Of a DNA stretch of 64,000 nt, positions 48,058 through 57,010 are shown one piece after another. The stretch is from Halodesulfovibrio spirochaetisodalis (GTDB taxonomy: Bacteria; Desulfobacterota; Desulfovibrionia; Desulfovibrionales; Desulfovibrionaceae): the NCBI RefSeq assembly GCF_001672295.1, contig NZ_JXMS01000016.1, forward strand, positions 1 to 64,000, written 5' to 3'. Under the pieces are notes generated by a model. It saw only the letters and a list, made by a program, of their open reading frames with translations. It was not told the origin of the DNA and ran no database searches. A program made the position numbers and the translations under genes. The number at the start of each line of letters is the position of its first letter. Position 1 is the first letter of the stretch.

Positions 48058-48942
48058 CTAGCTTGCCGCTTCGGAGTCATCTGCAAACATGGCAGCATTG
48101 TAGGACGAACGGACAAGTGGGGCACTGAACATATGTTTGATGCCTTTGCTTTTGCCGTATGTTGCATACTCTTCGAATACGTCAGGATGTACGTAGCGTT
48201 TTACTTCCGGATGGTGTCTGGAAGGGCGCATGTACTGCCCGATGGTTACGATATCACAGTCGATGGCTGCAAGGTCGTCAATAACGCCACGAACTTCTTC
48301 ATCTGTTTCCCCAAGGCCGACCATAAGACCGGATTTTGAACGGCATCCGGCTTCTTTTACTCGCTTGAGCAAGGTCAGGCTCTGCTCATAATCGGCTTGC
48401 GGGCGGATGGCATCATAATGCAGCGGTGGGGTTTCCACATTGTGATTTATGATGTCCGGTTTTGCGTCAATCACCATCTGTAATGAAGTCTTGCTTCCCT
48501 GAAAATCAGGAATGAGGACTTCGATGCTACAGTCTGGAAGCATTGCACGTACTGCACGGATTGTTTTTGCAAAGTGTTCAGCACCGCCGTCGAGCAGGTC
48601 GTCACGGGTTACAGATGTGATTACAACATGCTTAAGGCCAAGACGTTTTGCAGCTTCTGCCACGCGTGCCGGTTCTTCTGTATCAAGCTTCTCCACAGGA
48701 TCATTGCTGATGTTGCAGAAAGCACAGTTACGGGTGCAGGTGTTGCCCATAATCAGGAACGTAGCCGTATGGGATGTGAAGCACTCGAACATGTTCGGGC
48801 ACTTGGCACTCTGGCATACCGTGTTCAGATTAAGGTCTTTTACCAGCTCTGTTGTGGCTGCATAGGTTTTGTTACAAGGAATTTTGACTCTGAGCCATGG
48901 CGGAATCCGCAAATACGGCTCTGAACGCTTCTGTGAGCACAT
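48058..48942 (-). CDS. lipA: Lipoyl synthase
   Basis: Radical SAM enzyme that inserts two sulfurs into octanoyl chains. The auxiliary cluster is Cys43-x4-Cys48-x5-Cys54 ([12 protein letters not shown]), the radical SAM cluster is Cys69-x3-Cys73-x2-Cys76 (CTRNCAFC), and the C-terminal Ser motif is RSSYNA. At 294 aa it is normal. Its start lies 71 bp inside lipB, so the two are tightly coupled. It modifies the 2-oxoacid dehydrogenase or glycine cleavage H protein. Confidence 0.96.
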   Translation of the reverse strand: MCSQKRSEPYLRIPPWLRVKIPCNKTYAATTELVKDLNLNTVCQSAKCPNMFECFTSHTATFLIMGNTCTRNCAFCNISNDPVEKLDTEEPARVAEAAKRLGLKHVVITSVTRDDLLDGGAEHFAKTIRAVRAMLPDCSIEVLIPDFQGSKTSLQMVIDAKPDIINHNVETPPLHYDAIRPQADYEQSLTLLKRVKEAGCRSKSGLMVGLGETDEEVRGVIDDLAAIDCDIVTIGQYMRPSRHHPEVKRYVHPDVFEEYATYGKSKGIKHMFSAPLVRSSYNAAMFADDSEAAS

Positions 48943-49528
48943 GTTTCACTTCCTGTATGTCTATGTCAGTACGGCCCAGTTCCTTTTCAAGCGACGTTGG
49001 CTCTGCATCGGCAAGACCGCAAAGAGTGATTAATGAAAACAAATTGACGTCATTAAGAACGTTGAATGCAAGCCCGTGATAACTGGTCCATTTACGCATT
49101 GCGATGCCGATGGAACAGATTTTCCTGTTTTCAATCCATACCCCCGGTCTGCCTTCCTGCCGTGTTGTGTGCAGCCCGTAGTGGGCGCAGGCACGGATGA
49201 CGACTTCTTCCAGGTCATGGAAAAGACCGCGCATTCCACCCGGCTTTTTTGCGACGCGGAATATGGGGTATGCCACCAGCTGACCGGGAAAATGACATGT
49301 AATGTTCCCGCCCCGTGAAGAATGGGCAAGCTCGATATTCTGTTGCTGCAGGAACTCATCACTTACATGCAGGTTTTCCCTGCCGCCGTTACGTCCAAGC
49401 GTTATGACAGGTGGATGTTCAAGAAGGAACAGGGTTTCTTCTGCACCATCAACAACCTTTGTCAGTGTTTCTTTTTGGATCGCTTCGGCTTCTGCGTAGG
49501 AAATGAGTCCAAGATCAACAACACGCAT
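48872..49528 (-). CDS. lipB: Octanoyltransferase LipB
   Basis: Transfers octanoate from acyl carrier protein to lipoyl domains. [18 protein letters not shown] is the substrate loop (the usual HGPGQ reads HFPGQ here), the catalytic Lys is in [12 protein letters not shown], and the catalytic Cys is in [13 protein letters not shown]. At 218 aa it is typical. AGGAA lies 6 nt before the ATG. It overlaps lipA by 71 bp. Confidence 0.94.
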   Translation of the reverse strand: MRVVDLGLISYAEAEAIQKETLTKVVDGAEETLFLLEHPPVITLGRNGGRENLHVSDEFLQQQNIELAHSSRGGNITCHFPGQLVAYPIFRVAKKPGGMRGLFHDLEEVVIRACAHYGLHTTRQEGRPGVWIENRKICSIGIAMRKWTSYHGLAFNVLNDVNLFSLITLCGLADAEPTSLEKELGRTDIDIQEVKHVLTEAFRAVFADSAMAQSQNSL

Positions 49529-49548
49529 CGTGAATTCCTAGTGTATTT

Positions 49549-50676
49549 TTATCGACGTTTCGGAAAGACTTCCAATGCGCCGGTTTTAGCATCTTTACGC
49601 GGGTTGTCTTGCCATTCAACATCGACAAGGCTGCCGCTTTCAAAGTTTTCTGCCTCGTGAAGCAGCGCAATTCCTTTGTGTGAACAGGCGTAGCGTGCCT
49701 TCTGTTTTCTACCCGGAATGATCACGGGATCAGATAACACTCGTACATTCTCTGCATATTCAGGATGCGCTTTGCTTGCCAGCAGGAAACTGAGGCTGAC
49801 GTTTTTACGGTTCATACGGGCGCGTTGCGTAAGGTCACGGAGCCACATCGGCGCATGGTCAGCAGTCATGTTGAAGTGACACCAGCCAGTGGCATTGCGA
49901 TCCAGCATAGGGCATTCCACTTCGTGCGGACAAGGAGCCTGCGGCAGATACCCTTCTTCAAGCAGGCCAGCTCGGGTCAGCCCGATAATTTTACCACCAA
50001 GCCGTGTTCCCGGTTCTACAAAAAGAATAGAACCGTCTTCCTTACAGGCTGACGCCATATTGTAAGCCAGCTCGTAAAAACGGTCTTCCATTGTCTGACC
50101 ACGGCTTGCAGACAGTTCGTTCAGCACGTTGGCGCCAGTAACGAGTGCCATTTTTCCGTAGCTGTTGCGCAGGCTCTTTTCGAGAGTTTCGCGAACCAGC
50201 TTGATCTTCCATGGGCCTTTGCCCGGTTCGACACCTGCCATGGCTTCAAAGATACGTCGCCCGTGCTCCATCGGCTTTTTGGCCACATCAGTACAGATGA
50301 ACGTAAGATCTTTGTTGCGCAGGTCTGGACGGCTGAGCCACAGAGCCTGAACAAAGGTAAGCGGGCCGGAACCCAAGTCTAAAACGGTATCCCCGTTTTT
50401 TAACGGAATGTGCAGTTGCGGCAATAGCCATGACAATCTGTACAAGTTCCACGGAAGGAAAAAGCGAAGATATGCGGAAAGCGAACGCGGGGTTGCCCAG
50501 TAGTTGGCACGCATGCCGCCACGCTCGTTTGTAAGCATGCGTGAAAGGTCAGCCACAGCATAAGGAAGGTCACGCTTGTGTGCAGCCTTGAGCGGCATAG
50601 CTTTTTGTAAAACTTTATCGTAGCCGTCTAAGACGCTACGGATTTTTGCTGTCGGGAAAGAAAGAACTGTGCTCAT
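49549..50676 (-). CDS. Rsm22-family rRNA methyltransferase-like protein
   Basis: A 375-aa class I methyltransferase of the Rsm22 family (small ribosomal subunit assembly). The SAM-binding strand is TVLDLGSGPLTFVQALWL. The family metal site is visible as CPHEVECPM and WCHF, with a third and fourth ligand probably in RYACSHKG. Bacterial members are poorly studied. The gene overlaps the preceding corrinoid-activator gene by 4 nt (ATGA), which implies coupling. Confidence 0.85.
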   Translation of the reverse strand: MSTVLSFPTAKIRSVLDGYDKVLQKAMPLKAAHKRDLPYAVADLSRMLTNERGGMRANYWATPRSLSAYLRFFLPWNLYRLSWLLPQLHIPLKNGDTVLDLGSGPLTFVQALWLSRPDLRNKDLTFICTDVAKKPMEHGRRIFEAMAGVEPGKGPWKIKLVRETLEKSLRNSYGKMALVTGANVLNELSASRGQTMEDRFYELAYNMASACKEDGSILFVEPGTRLGGKIIGLTRAGLLEEGYLPQAPCPHEVECPMLDRNATGWCHFNMTADHAPMWLRDLTQRARMNRKNVSLSFLLASKAHPEYAENVRVLSDPVIIPGRKQKARYACSHKGIALLHEAENFESGSLVDVEWQDNPRKDAKTGALEVFPKRR

Positions 50677-52214
50677 ATAAATGTAAAGCGCATATGGCGC
50701 ATAAATGTTTGCGTGAAGTCGGGGTCTGCCGTCAGATCAACGGCTTCACAGTTTGCGGTCAGGCTTTCTGCCATGCTGCGCAGGGTGGGGTCAATAAGCA
50801 TCAGTTCAGCTCCCTGCAGGGAGGTGTTGTTTACAGCTTCAACTCTGGAGCCCATTCCAGCCGGAATAAATCCTAATCCTTCAAGATCCTGCACTGCTGC
50901 ATGTTCGCCAAGAGCACCTGCAAGATATATTTTTTTCAATTGTGACGGAGAAATATCCGCAGTTTCCATAATGCGGGTGAACGCAAAAGTGAATGCTGCT
51001 TTGACTTTTAAAAATTCTTCAATGTCTTCCGCCGAGAGGAACATGTTGTCCGGCAGTGCAAGGTGCTGGATGCCGTGGCGAATTTCCAGACGTTCTGCAA
51101 GACGCGCTCCCAACCCTTGTGTTTGCTCTTCAATAAACAAGCCGTCATTTGAAATAAAATTAATTTTCCGCAGTGCATGGATAAGCGCAAGGTAGCCTGT
51201 TCCGCTGATACCGTCGGCATAGGTTGCATCTAACACAGACGGCACAAGACCGTTCGGAGTCAACTTGTACGATGTTGCTATCCCTTTGGCAGCTGCCGCA
51301 CCATAGTGCAGCCCGACACCTTCCAGAGCAGGGCCGAGTGCGACACTGGTGACAAGGTAATTGTCAGGACTCAAGGCAAGAATGAACTCGCCGTTGGTTC
51401 CCATATCAGCAAGAACAAAAGGATATTCCGGTTCTTTCTGCAAGACAGCTACCAGCCCGGCAGTAAGGTCTCCACCCACAAACGGAGCAGCCAGTGGTGC
51501 GATGTACGCAGGAGGCAGGTCGCCGATTTTTTCGATAGTACCGCCTTTGTAAGTAAGGCTGTATGGAGCGGTGGCAAGCCCTGAGGTATCAAGCCCCAAA
51601 AGCAGGTAGGTCATTGCAGGGTTTGCTGCAATGGACAGGGACTCGACGGTTCCGAACGCATTATCAGTAAGCTCGGAAATAAGTTCTGTAATTCTGCTTA
51701 CAACGAGTTCCTGCAAAATTTCTTTGCCGGAGTCTGTGGCCGCAAAACTCAGGCGGGACATAATCTCTGAACCTGCGCCCATCTGCGGGTTAGGCTCGGA
51801 GCCGAATGCAATTCGCTTTTTGCTGTCGCGCAAGGCCCAGTGCATGCTGGTGGTGCCAAGGTCAATGGCAAGGTGTAGTGACTTGCTGTTGGATTCCGCC
51901 AGTTCAACATGTTTGAGATACGGATTTTCCGGTATTTCGATGACCATGCCATCTTCCGGCTGGTGGCGGCAGGCAAGTCGCCATCCTGCATCAATGGCGT
52001 GTTCTTTAAAGATAAGTGTATCTGGGCCGACAGGTAAGGGAGCGTTCTCTACAAAGCGTACTCTGCATTTTCCGCACTGACCCAGTCCCGAGCAGAGGGG
52101 AGGGGCAGGGACAAGTCCGCTTGTAAAGATAACCTGAGCCAGTGTTCGAGGCTCTGCCTGAGAAACGTGGAGGGACTTCGTCTGCCCGGTGTGATCAATG
52201 ATGGTAATCTGCAT
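50673..52214 (-). CDS. ASKHA-domain 2Fe-2S protein, RACE type (corrinoid protein reactivator)
   Basis: A 513-aa protein with an N-terminal plant-type 2Fe-2S ferredoxin domain (Cys41-x5-Cys47-x2-Cys50 and a fourth Cys in RLACRH) and an ASKHA ATPase-like domain (HLAIDLGTTSMHWALRD near 112, VLADMGTNGEFILALSP near 270, DGISGTGYLALIHAL). This is the RamA/RACE architecture that reduces inactive cob(II)amide to cob(I)amide for methyltransferases. No corrinoid protein lies nearby, so the target is inferred to be elsewhere. The Shine-Dalgarno is weak. Confidence 0.85.
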   Translation of the reverse strand: MQITIIDHTGQTKSLHVSQAEPRTLAQVIFTSGLVPAPPLCSGLGQCGKCRVRFVENAPLPVGPDTLIFKEHAIDAGWRLACRHQPEDGMVIEIPENPYLKHVELAESNSKSLHLAIDLGTTSMHWALRDSKKRIAFGSEPNPQMGAGSEIMSRLSFAATDSGKEILQELVVSRITELISELTDNAFGTVESLSIAANPAMTYLLLGLDTSGLATAPYSLTYKGGTIEKIGDLPPAYIAPLAAPFVGGDLTAGLVAVLQKEPEYPFVLADMGTNGEFILALSPDNYLVTSVALGPALEGVGLHYGAAAAKGIATSYKLTPNGLVPSVLDATYADGISGTGYLALIHALRKINFISNDGLFIEEQTQGLGARLAERLEIRHGIQHLALPDNMFLSAEDIEEFLKVKAAFTFAFTRIMETADISPSQLKKIYLAGALGEHAAVQDLEGLGFIPAGMGSRVEAVNNTSLQGAELMLIDPTLRSMAESLTANCEAVDLTADPDFTQTFMRHMRFTFI

Positions 52215-52381
52215 AGTAGGGAGACCATGCCATAAATCATGTCAGGAAGAAAGCGTGACTATTCTTACGTTTAATCTTGAAGGTTGAGAATATGCTTGAA
52301 AGCGGGTACGTTGCTGTGATTTCAGCAAAGTATGCATTAGGGGGTGCGGCCCTTGTCTTACTATTATGAAAAGAGGTGGGA

Positions 52382-52834
52382 ATGGATCTGCTCGTATTAG
52401 GATTTTGCGGACTTATGTTTGTGTGTTTGGTTGCGGGATGTAATTTCTTTGCCACGGCTAAGTTGAAGGAAGAAATTTATTCCCTCAAGCAGTCCAGACG
52501 CACTCTGACAGAAGATATGAACGAGTTGAAGGCAGCTCTGATTTCCAAGCGTGAAGAAAAAAAGCTTATTATGAGCAAATTACGCATGGCTAAACATGAG
52601 AGCAATACGCAGGAAAAATTTTCATTTGATGCCGGTACAGACAAGTCGAATGTTGCATCCGATATGTTTGAGCAGGAGCTTCTCAACCAGAAGGTGATTA
52701 CTCCTCGTGAACTTGAAAGGGTGAAAAAGTACCGCAGGTCAACATCTTGTCCATATGATGTGGCAGAAACTGTTGTGATGCTTGGCTACGCAACACAGTC
52801 TGAAGTGGACAGGGTAAAGGCAAAGTTTGCGTAA
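52382..52834 (+). CDS. Membrane-anchored coiled-coil protein of unknown function
   Basis: A 150-aa protein. Residues 3-24 are one membrane segment (LLVLGFCGLMFVCLVAGC). Then comes a charged coiled coil (LKEEIYSLKQSRRTLTEDMNELKAALISKREEKKLIM). A C-terminal block of about 55 aa (FEQELLNQKVITPRELERVKKYRRSTSCPYDVAETVVMLGYATQSEVDRV) resembles the small N-terminal domain of GspE/PilB ATPases. The ATG at 52382 follows GAGGTGGGA; a GTG two codons upstream is in frame. It precedes fliM but has its own terminator. Confidence 0.65.
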   Translation: MDLLVLGFCGLMFVCLVAGCNFFATAKLKEEIYSLKQSRRTLTEDMNELKAALISKREEKKLIMSKLRMAKHESNTQEKFSFDAGTDKSNVASDMFEQELLNQKVITPRELERVKKYRRSTSCPYDVAETVVMLGYATQSEVDRVKAKFA

Positions 52835-52856
52835 TTGTAAATATCCAGAATAAGTT

Positions 52857-52883
52857 AGGGGCGTCATTACGCCCTTTTTTTTA
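52857..52883 (+). terminator. Intrinsic terminator
   Basis: GGGCGT/ACGCCC stem with a CATT loop and eight T. It lies 23 bp past the stop codon of the 52382 gene, before fliM. Confidence 0.85.
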
Positions 52884-52927
52884 ATGCATCTCAAGAAGCT
52901 GTGAAATAACTGTTTTTGCGCAGCATG

Positions 52928-52945
52928 TTGGCATTAATAGTGCAT
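52928..52945 (+). promoter_or_regulatory. fliM: Sigma-54 type promoter for fliM
   Basis: TTGGCATTAATAGTGCAT has GG (52930-52931) and GC (52942-52943) at the obligatory 10-nt spacing of -24/-12 promoters. It lies about 100 bp before the fliM start codon and downstream of the preceding terminator. Sigma-54 control is common for flagellar genes in this class. Confidence 0.5.
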
Positions 52946-53045
52946 AAAATTATGCCAGACACATGTTGTGTCAAAAAATTCCTACTTGATCACTCATGAT
53001 GTGGGGACGCAGCATAGAGTACAGGTTTTCGGAGATACAGGACGT

Positions 53046-54026
53046 ATGAATAAGATTTTAGCACAAGACGAAGTAGATGCTCTGCTGCGGGGACTTTCCG
53101 GCGGCGAGATCGAAAGCGAAACGGATATACCGACTGACGAGACTGGCATTGTAGCCTTTGACCTTGCCAACCAGGATAGAATTATCCGAGGCCGCATGCC
53201 GGTTCTTGAGATTGTGAACGACCGCTTTTCACGTCTTTGCACTAACGCATTGTCCAACGCAGTGCGTAAGCGTGTTGAACTGAACCCTATTTCTATTGAT
53301 ATGACGAAATTTGGTGATTTCATGCGTTCGCTGCCTGTCCCGACGAGTATCAATATTTTTAAAATGGAACCGCTGCGTGGTAACGCTATAGTGGTTGTAG
53401 ACTCCCGACTGGTATTTGCACTGGTAGAAAACTTTTTCGGCGGTGCGGGAAGTCAGCCAAAGATTGAAGGACGTGAATTTACACGTATTGAACAGGCCAT
53501 TGTTGACCGTGTTATCAAGATTGCACTGGATAATATGGAAGAAAGCTGGCGCCCTGTTCACGAAGTAAATCTTGAACTTGTACGCTCTGAGATCAACCCT
53601 CAGTTTGCGGCAATTGTTCCACCAAGCGACGTAGTGGTTGTTATTACTTTTGAAGTAGAACTGGAAAGTGCTATCGGCTCACTTATTGTGTGTTTGCCGT
53701 ATGCTACCATCGAACCTATCCGTTCCAAGCTCCACGCAAGCTTCCAGACAGAACGTCTTGAAGTTGACCATGCGTGGGTATCCCGCTTGAAAGAACGTTT
53801 GTTGGAGACTCCTGTTGAGATGAAGATTCGCTTTGGTGAATCACAAATTACCGGTAATCAGCTGCTTAAAATGAAAATAGGAGATGTCCTCCTGCTGGAT
53901 ACTGACACCGAAGATCTGCTTGAAGCAACGATTGAAGGGGTGAAAAAGTTCCAGGGTATCAGCGGTACCGTGAAATCCAACAGAGCATTCCAGATCGTAA
54001 AAGAAGAAGAGCCAAGCTACACGTAG
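53046..54026 (+). CDS. fliM: Flagellar motor switch protein FliM
   Basis: C-ring component that receives CheY-P and sets rotation direction. The N-terminal CheY-binding motif is LAQDEVDALL (residues 5-14). The middle domain shows RFSRLCTNALSNAVRKRVE and FFGGAG. The C-terminal SpoA domain ends in LLDTDTEDLLEATIEGVKKFQG. I start at the ATG at 53046 (326 aa), which gives the usual length; the frame begins upstream at 52968. The gene stands apart from other C-ring genes. Confidence 0.95.
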   Translation: MNKILAQDEVDALLRGLSGGEIESETDIPTDETGIVAFDLANQDRIIRGRMPVLEIVNDRFSRLCTNALSNAVRKRVELNPISIDMTKFGDFMRSLPVPTSINIFKMEPLRGNAIVVVDSRLVFALVENFFGGAGSQPKIEGREFTRIEQAIVDRVIKIALDNMEESWRPVHEVNLELVRSEINPQFAAIVPPSDVVVVITFEVELESAIGSLIVCLPYATIEPIRSKLHASFQTERLEVDHAWVSRLKERLLETPVEMKIRFGESQITGNQLLKMKIGDVLLLDTDTEDLLEATIEGVKKFQGISGTVKSNRAFQIVKEEEPSYT

Positions 54027-54144
54027 CTAGTAACTATCATTAAAAATGTAATAGCTACAATGCACCAACAGCCTTACAGTTAATTCATACTGTGCAGAGG
54101 GCACGGTGCGAGTATATTGGACGAATGGTTATGCGTGTTCAACT

Positions 54145-54176
54145 GAAGGCCGGATTTATCCGGCCTTCTCGTTTTT
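54145..54176 (+). terminator. Intrinsic terminator after fliM
   Basis: A perfect 11-bp stem (GAAGGCCGGAT / ATCCGGCCTTC, 2-nt loop) followed by TCGTTTTTT. A second, weaker T-tailed hairpin (AAAGCC.CTC / GAG.GGCTTT, 54222-54257) lies downstream. The stretch between fliM and truA holds no credible gene. Confidence 0.85.
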
Positions 54177-54290
54177 TCTGGCAAGAATCGGCAGGGAAAC
54201 AGTACAGGTTTAGAGACAAAGAAAGCCACTCTGGAAGGAGCGGCTTTTATTTTTTTATCTGCATGTGTGCAGCGTGGCTGATTATTGTGG

Positions 54291-55064
54291 TTAGTAACTT
54301 ACTTTGTGCATGGACAAGCCGCGTGCGGGGGCCGTTGCGGGTGCAGCAGAACGTTCTTTAGCGGCCAGCAGATCCGGCACGGAGTCGGGAGAAATTTTAT
54401 GGCGTCCGCAGGCAACAAGAGTACCCATAATGTTGCGTACCATTTGTTTTAAAAAGCCGTGTGCTTCTACTGTCCATACTAGTTCATCAGGAAGCGTATC
54501 CCGTGTTGCATAGTCAGGGCAGTTATGGGCAATTTTTGTAATGGTGCGAACCGTATTGGTTATCTCTGTACCTGCATTCTGGTAGGTTGCAAAATCATGT
54601 TCACCAATGAGGTAGCTGGCAGCTTTTTCCATGGCAGCAATATCCAGCGGGCCGGTTTTCCATACAAAAGGGTAGCGCGCAGGCAGAACAAACTCATTTT
54701 TTAACCAGAGAGTGTATGTGTAACTTTTTGCTTTTGCGCTGAAACGCGAATGGAATTCGTCGTCAACAGTCTCTACGCTTGTAACGGCAATGTCATGCGG
54801 CAGTTTTGTTGTGAAAACTTTTTGCCAGTTCACATTCTTCCATTTTTCCGGCAGGTCAAAATGAGCTACCTGTGCGTCTGCATGGACGCCGGAATCAGTG
54901 CGACCGCTGCCATGCACTCTGATTAGAGTGCCGGTGACAGCGGTCAAAACTTTTTCAAGTTCACCTTGAACGGTTGGCTGAGGGTGTTCCTCTCTTGGAG
55001 GTTGCAGTTGCCACCCTACGTAGCGGGTGCCGATATAGGCGACAGTGATTTTTATTCGAGGCAT
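54291..55064 (-). CDS. truA: tRNA pseudouridine(38-40) synthase TruA
   Basis: Modifies uridines 38-40 of the anticodon arm. The catalytic Asp57 is in HGSGRTDSGVHA. Other signatures are HDFATYQNAG and HGFLKQMVRNIMGTLVACG. At 257 aa it is full length. It follows motE by 3 nt, so it is in an operon with flagellar genes, an odd partner but probably just transcriptional convenience. Confidence 0.95.
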   Translation of the reverse strand: MPRIKITVAYIGTRYVGWQLQPPREEHPQPTVQGELEKVLTAVTGTLIRVHGSGRTDSGVHADAQVAHFDLPEKWKNVNWQKVFTTKLPHDIAVTSVETVDDEFHSRFSAKAKSYTYTLWLKNEFVLPARYPFVWKTGPLDIAAMEKAASYLIGEHDFATYQNAGTEITNTVRTITKIAHNCPDYATRDTLPDELVWTVEAHGFLKQMVRNIMGTLVACGRHKISPDSVPDLLAAKERSAAPATAPARGLSMHKVSY

Positions 55065-55067
55065 TCT

Positions 55068-55790
55068 CTACTCAAAAGGTAATTGCATCTTTGTCAGCTC
55101 TTCAGAAAGGCGTGCTGCCTTGTCAGCTCTGACATATGTCAGGATTTCACCTGCTTTACGCCCGCGCATGCCTGCAAGAATTTTAACAGAAATTTTTTCA
55201 TCAAGAGTCTGCAGAACCTGAGCAGCCTGTTTTGCTTTCATGTTGGAGTACACGTCCACAAGGTGCTTCATTTTTTTGTCCTGAGTCTCTTTGGCATTCC
55301 TGAGCATGACTTTCAGACGTTTTTCCAGTGTCTGAAGCTGAGCAAGTTTGGCGTCGATTGTTGACTGGAGTCGTTCGAGCTCCTGTTCGCGTCTGCTTAA
55401 TTCAACCTGCTTGTTTTTAAGCAGGTCACGCGTCATGGAGTCTTCAACTACAGGTTCGGGAGCAGGTTGTTTCGGCTCTTCTTTTACTTCAGCATGTGCT
55501 GTAGTGGTAGTAAGCGTTGCCGGTGCACTTGGCAAGTTCTCTTTAACCTGTGCAAAGCGTTCCTCTAAGGTGACAGAGGTATTCTCTGCAACTGTTTTAA
55601 CCTGCTTCACAGTGTCTTCCGGCAGGATTGAAGTAAGCTGTTTGTCACCATCAAAAACGATAGAGCCTACGAGAATAAGTTTGAACAGGATTGCACAACC
55701 AAAAAGTTTGCAAATTTTAGAAAGCTTGAGCTTTGAACCTGAGCGTTGCTGTTTCGTCGAGCTGCAATTGTTCTTTGATCTTTTCTTCAT
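55068..55790 (-). CDS. motE: MotE-like flagellar protein
   Basis: A 240-aa protein with an N-terminal membrane helix (ICKLFGCAILFKLILVGSIVF), a Pro/Glu/Lys linker, a coiled coil (VELSRREQELERLQSTIDAKLAQLQTLEKRL) and a C-terminal MgtE-N-like domain (LVDVYSNMKAKQAAQVLQTLDEKISVKILAGMRGRKAGEIL). MotE supports the flagellar motor, probably by chaperoning MotC. The start lies 74 bp inside fliJ in another frame, and no better start exists downstream. Confidence 0.8.
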   Translation of the reverse strand: MKKRSKNNCSSTKQQRSGSKLKLSKICKLFGCAILFKLILVGSIVFDGDKQLTSILPEDTVKQVKTVAENTSVTLEERFAQVKENLPSAPATLTTTTAHAEVKEEPKQPAPEPVVEDSMTRDLLKNKQVELSRREQELERLQSTIDAKLAQLQTLEKRLKVMLRNAKETQDKKMKHLVDVYSNMKAKQAAQVLQTLDEKISVKILAGMRGRKAGEILTYVRADKAARLSEELTKMQLPFE

Positions 55791-56151
55791 GTGCGTGTCG
55801 CTTTGCTTGATTTTCTTTAAGTTTTTCCAGTAGCTTTTTATCCTGAGATTTCTCAGTCAAAACTTGCCGTGCAGAGTGCAGTTCCTTTGCAAGTGTGAGC
55901 AGGCGGTGCTCAGCAGTACTGATGTCTTGCCGGACTCCTTGCAGGAAATTGCGGATGATCCATGTTTGAGCAGGGTCAGTTGTTGTACTCATAAGCGTCT
56001 GGTTGTGAGTAAGAGACTCTCTTAACCCGTCAACACGTTTCGCCTGGTTTTCGTACTTGTGTTGTACATCAGCCAGTACAAGCTTAGCCTGATCTTCCAG
56101 CTGCGTGCGGTATTCGAGAACCTGCTGCAGCTTGAATTTGAATGGTGCCAT
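55717..56151 (-). CDS. fliJ: Flagellar export protein FliJ
   Basis: A 144-aa soluble coiled-coil component of the flagellar type III export ATPase complex. It has the typical N-terminus PFKFKLQQVLEYRTQLEDQAKL and is helical throughout. AAGGA lies just before the ATG at 56151; an upstream in-frame start at 56172 is less likely. It is followed by motE (74-bp overlap) and truA. Confidence 0.85.
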   Translation of the reverse strand: MAPFKFKLQQVLEYRTQLEDQAKLVLADVQHKYENQAKRVDGLRESLTHNQTLMSTTTDPAQTWIIRNFLQGVRQDISTAEHRLLTLAKELHSARQVLTEKSQDKKLLEKLKENQAKRHAHEEKIKEQLQLDETATLRFKAQAF

Positions 56152-56270
56152 AATCCTTCCTAGTAGTGTCAAAGCTATGACATGTTACCTAGATGTATAG
56201 TAGGTATAGCATGTTTCATGCCGAAACTGTCCAAAGGGTATGGCAGGCAGGAATGCTCTGGAAAAGAGTG

Positions 56271-57008
56271 TTACATGAGAAACGCAAGCATAGCGGCAAG
56301 CTCGCCACCGACAACGGTTGCGCCAAGAAAATCACCGTTGATGCCTCCTTGGACTTTGGCGAGTCTAAGATATGACCACACCATAAGCGCACATAGGATA
56401 ACTGTGTAGAGCGTCGGAAGAATGCCACAAAACAGAATGCCGGTGATAAGTGCGAGGACAGATTGGACTGCAATGGTCTGGTTGGTAGCTCCTTGCAGGA
56501 AGAGGCGGCCTTGTGTTGATTCACGTGGTGCATCTCCCAGTCCTCCGATAATGACAGCGGTAACTCTTCCCGCGATAGGGGCGAAGATGAGAACCTGCCA
56601 TTGTCCCTGTAAAAATATTTCATGAGCAAGGATGGTTTGGCCAAGAATACCGACAACCATGGCTATGGCACCAAAGGCACCCACTCTGCTGTCTTTGACG
56701 ATCTGCCAGAAGCGTTCACCTTCCGCACAGCTTCCCCATCCATCCCATATGTCAGCCCATCCGTCCCAATGAAGGGCACGAGTAACCCATATGGAGAGGA
56801 ATACCCAGAGCCATGCTTGAACCCATGGATGCTCTGAAAATATCCCCAATGCAAATGGAAAGGTGATGAGAGCACCAACGGTGAGACCGACAGCATAGAA
56901 TTGCCGCATGGTTGCAGCGATCTCTTCACTGGTGCACATGCGTGCGCATCCAAGTCGTGTCATAAAACTGAGTGCGGTGAGATATTCAGTCCAGAATTGT
57001 GTCAGCAT
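56271..57008 (-). CDS. cobS: Adenosylcobinamide-GDP ribazoletransferase CobS
   Basis: Membrane enzyme that joins alpha-ribazole to adenosylcobinamide-GDP, the last steps of cobalamin synthesis. RALHWDGWADIWDGWGS near 85 and DSRVGAFGAIAMVVGIL near 120 are the family motifs. About six hydrophobic segments, 245 aa. GAGGTG lies before the ATG. It starts 2 nt after the SAM hydrolase gene. Local production of B12 fits the corrinoid activator at 50.7 kb. Confidence 0.92.
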   Translation of the reverse strand: MLTQFWTEYLTALSFMTRLGCARMCTSEEIAATMRQFYAVGLTVGALITFPFALGIFSEHPWVQAWLWVFLSIWVTRALHWDGWADIWDGWGSCAEGERFWQIVKDSRVGAFGAIAMVVGILGQTILAHEIFLQGQWQVLIFAPIAGRVTAVIIGGLGDAPRESTQGRLFLQGATNQTIAVQSVLALITGILFCGILPTLYTVILCALMVWSYLRLAKVQGGINGDFLGATVVGGELAAMLAFLM

Positions 57009-57010
57009 TA

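Noticed and set aside
54092-54361. 89-codon frame downstream of fliM
   Set aside because: It runs through two terminators and into truA antisense sequence, lacks a ribosome site and has an incoherent composition.
56152-56270. Sigma-54 or sigma-28 promoter for fliJ
   Set aside because: TTTGGACAGTTTCGGCAT on the minus strand looks similar to a -24/-12 element, but GG and GC are 9 nt apart instead of 10, and no sigma-28 box is evident.
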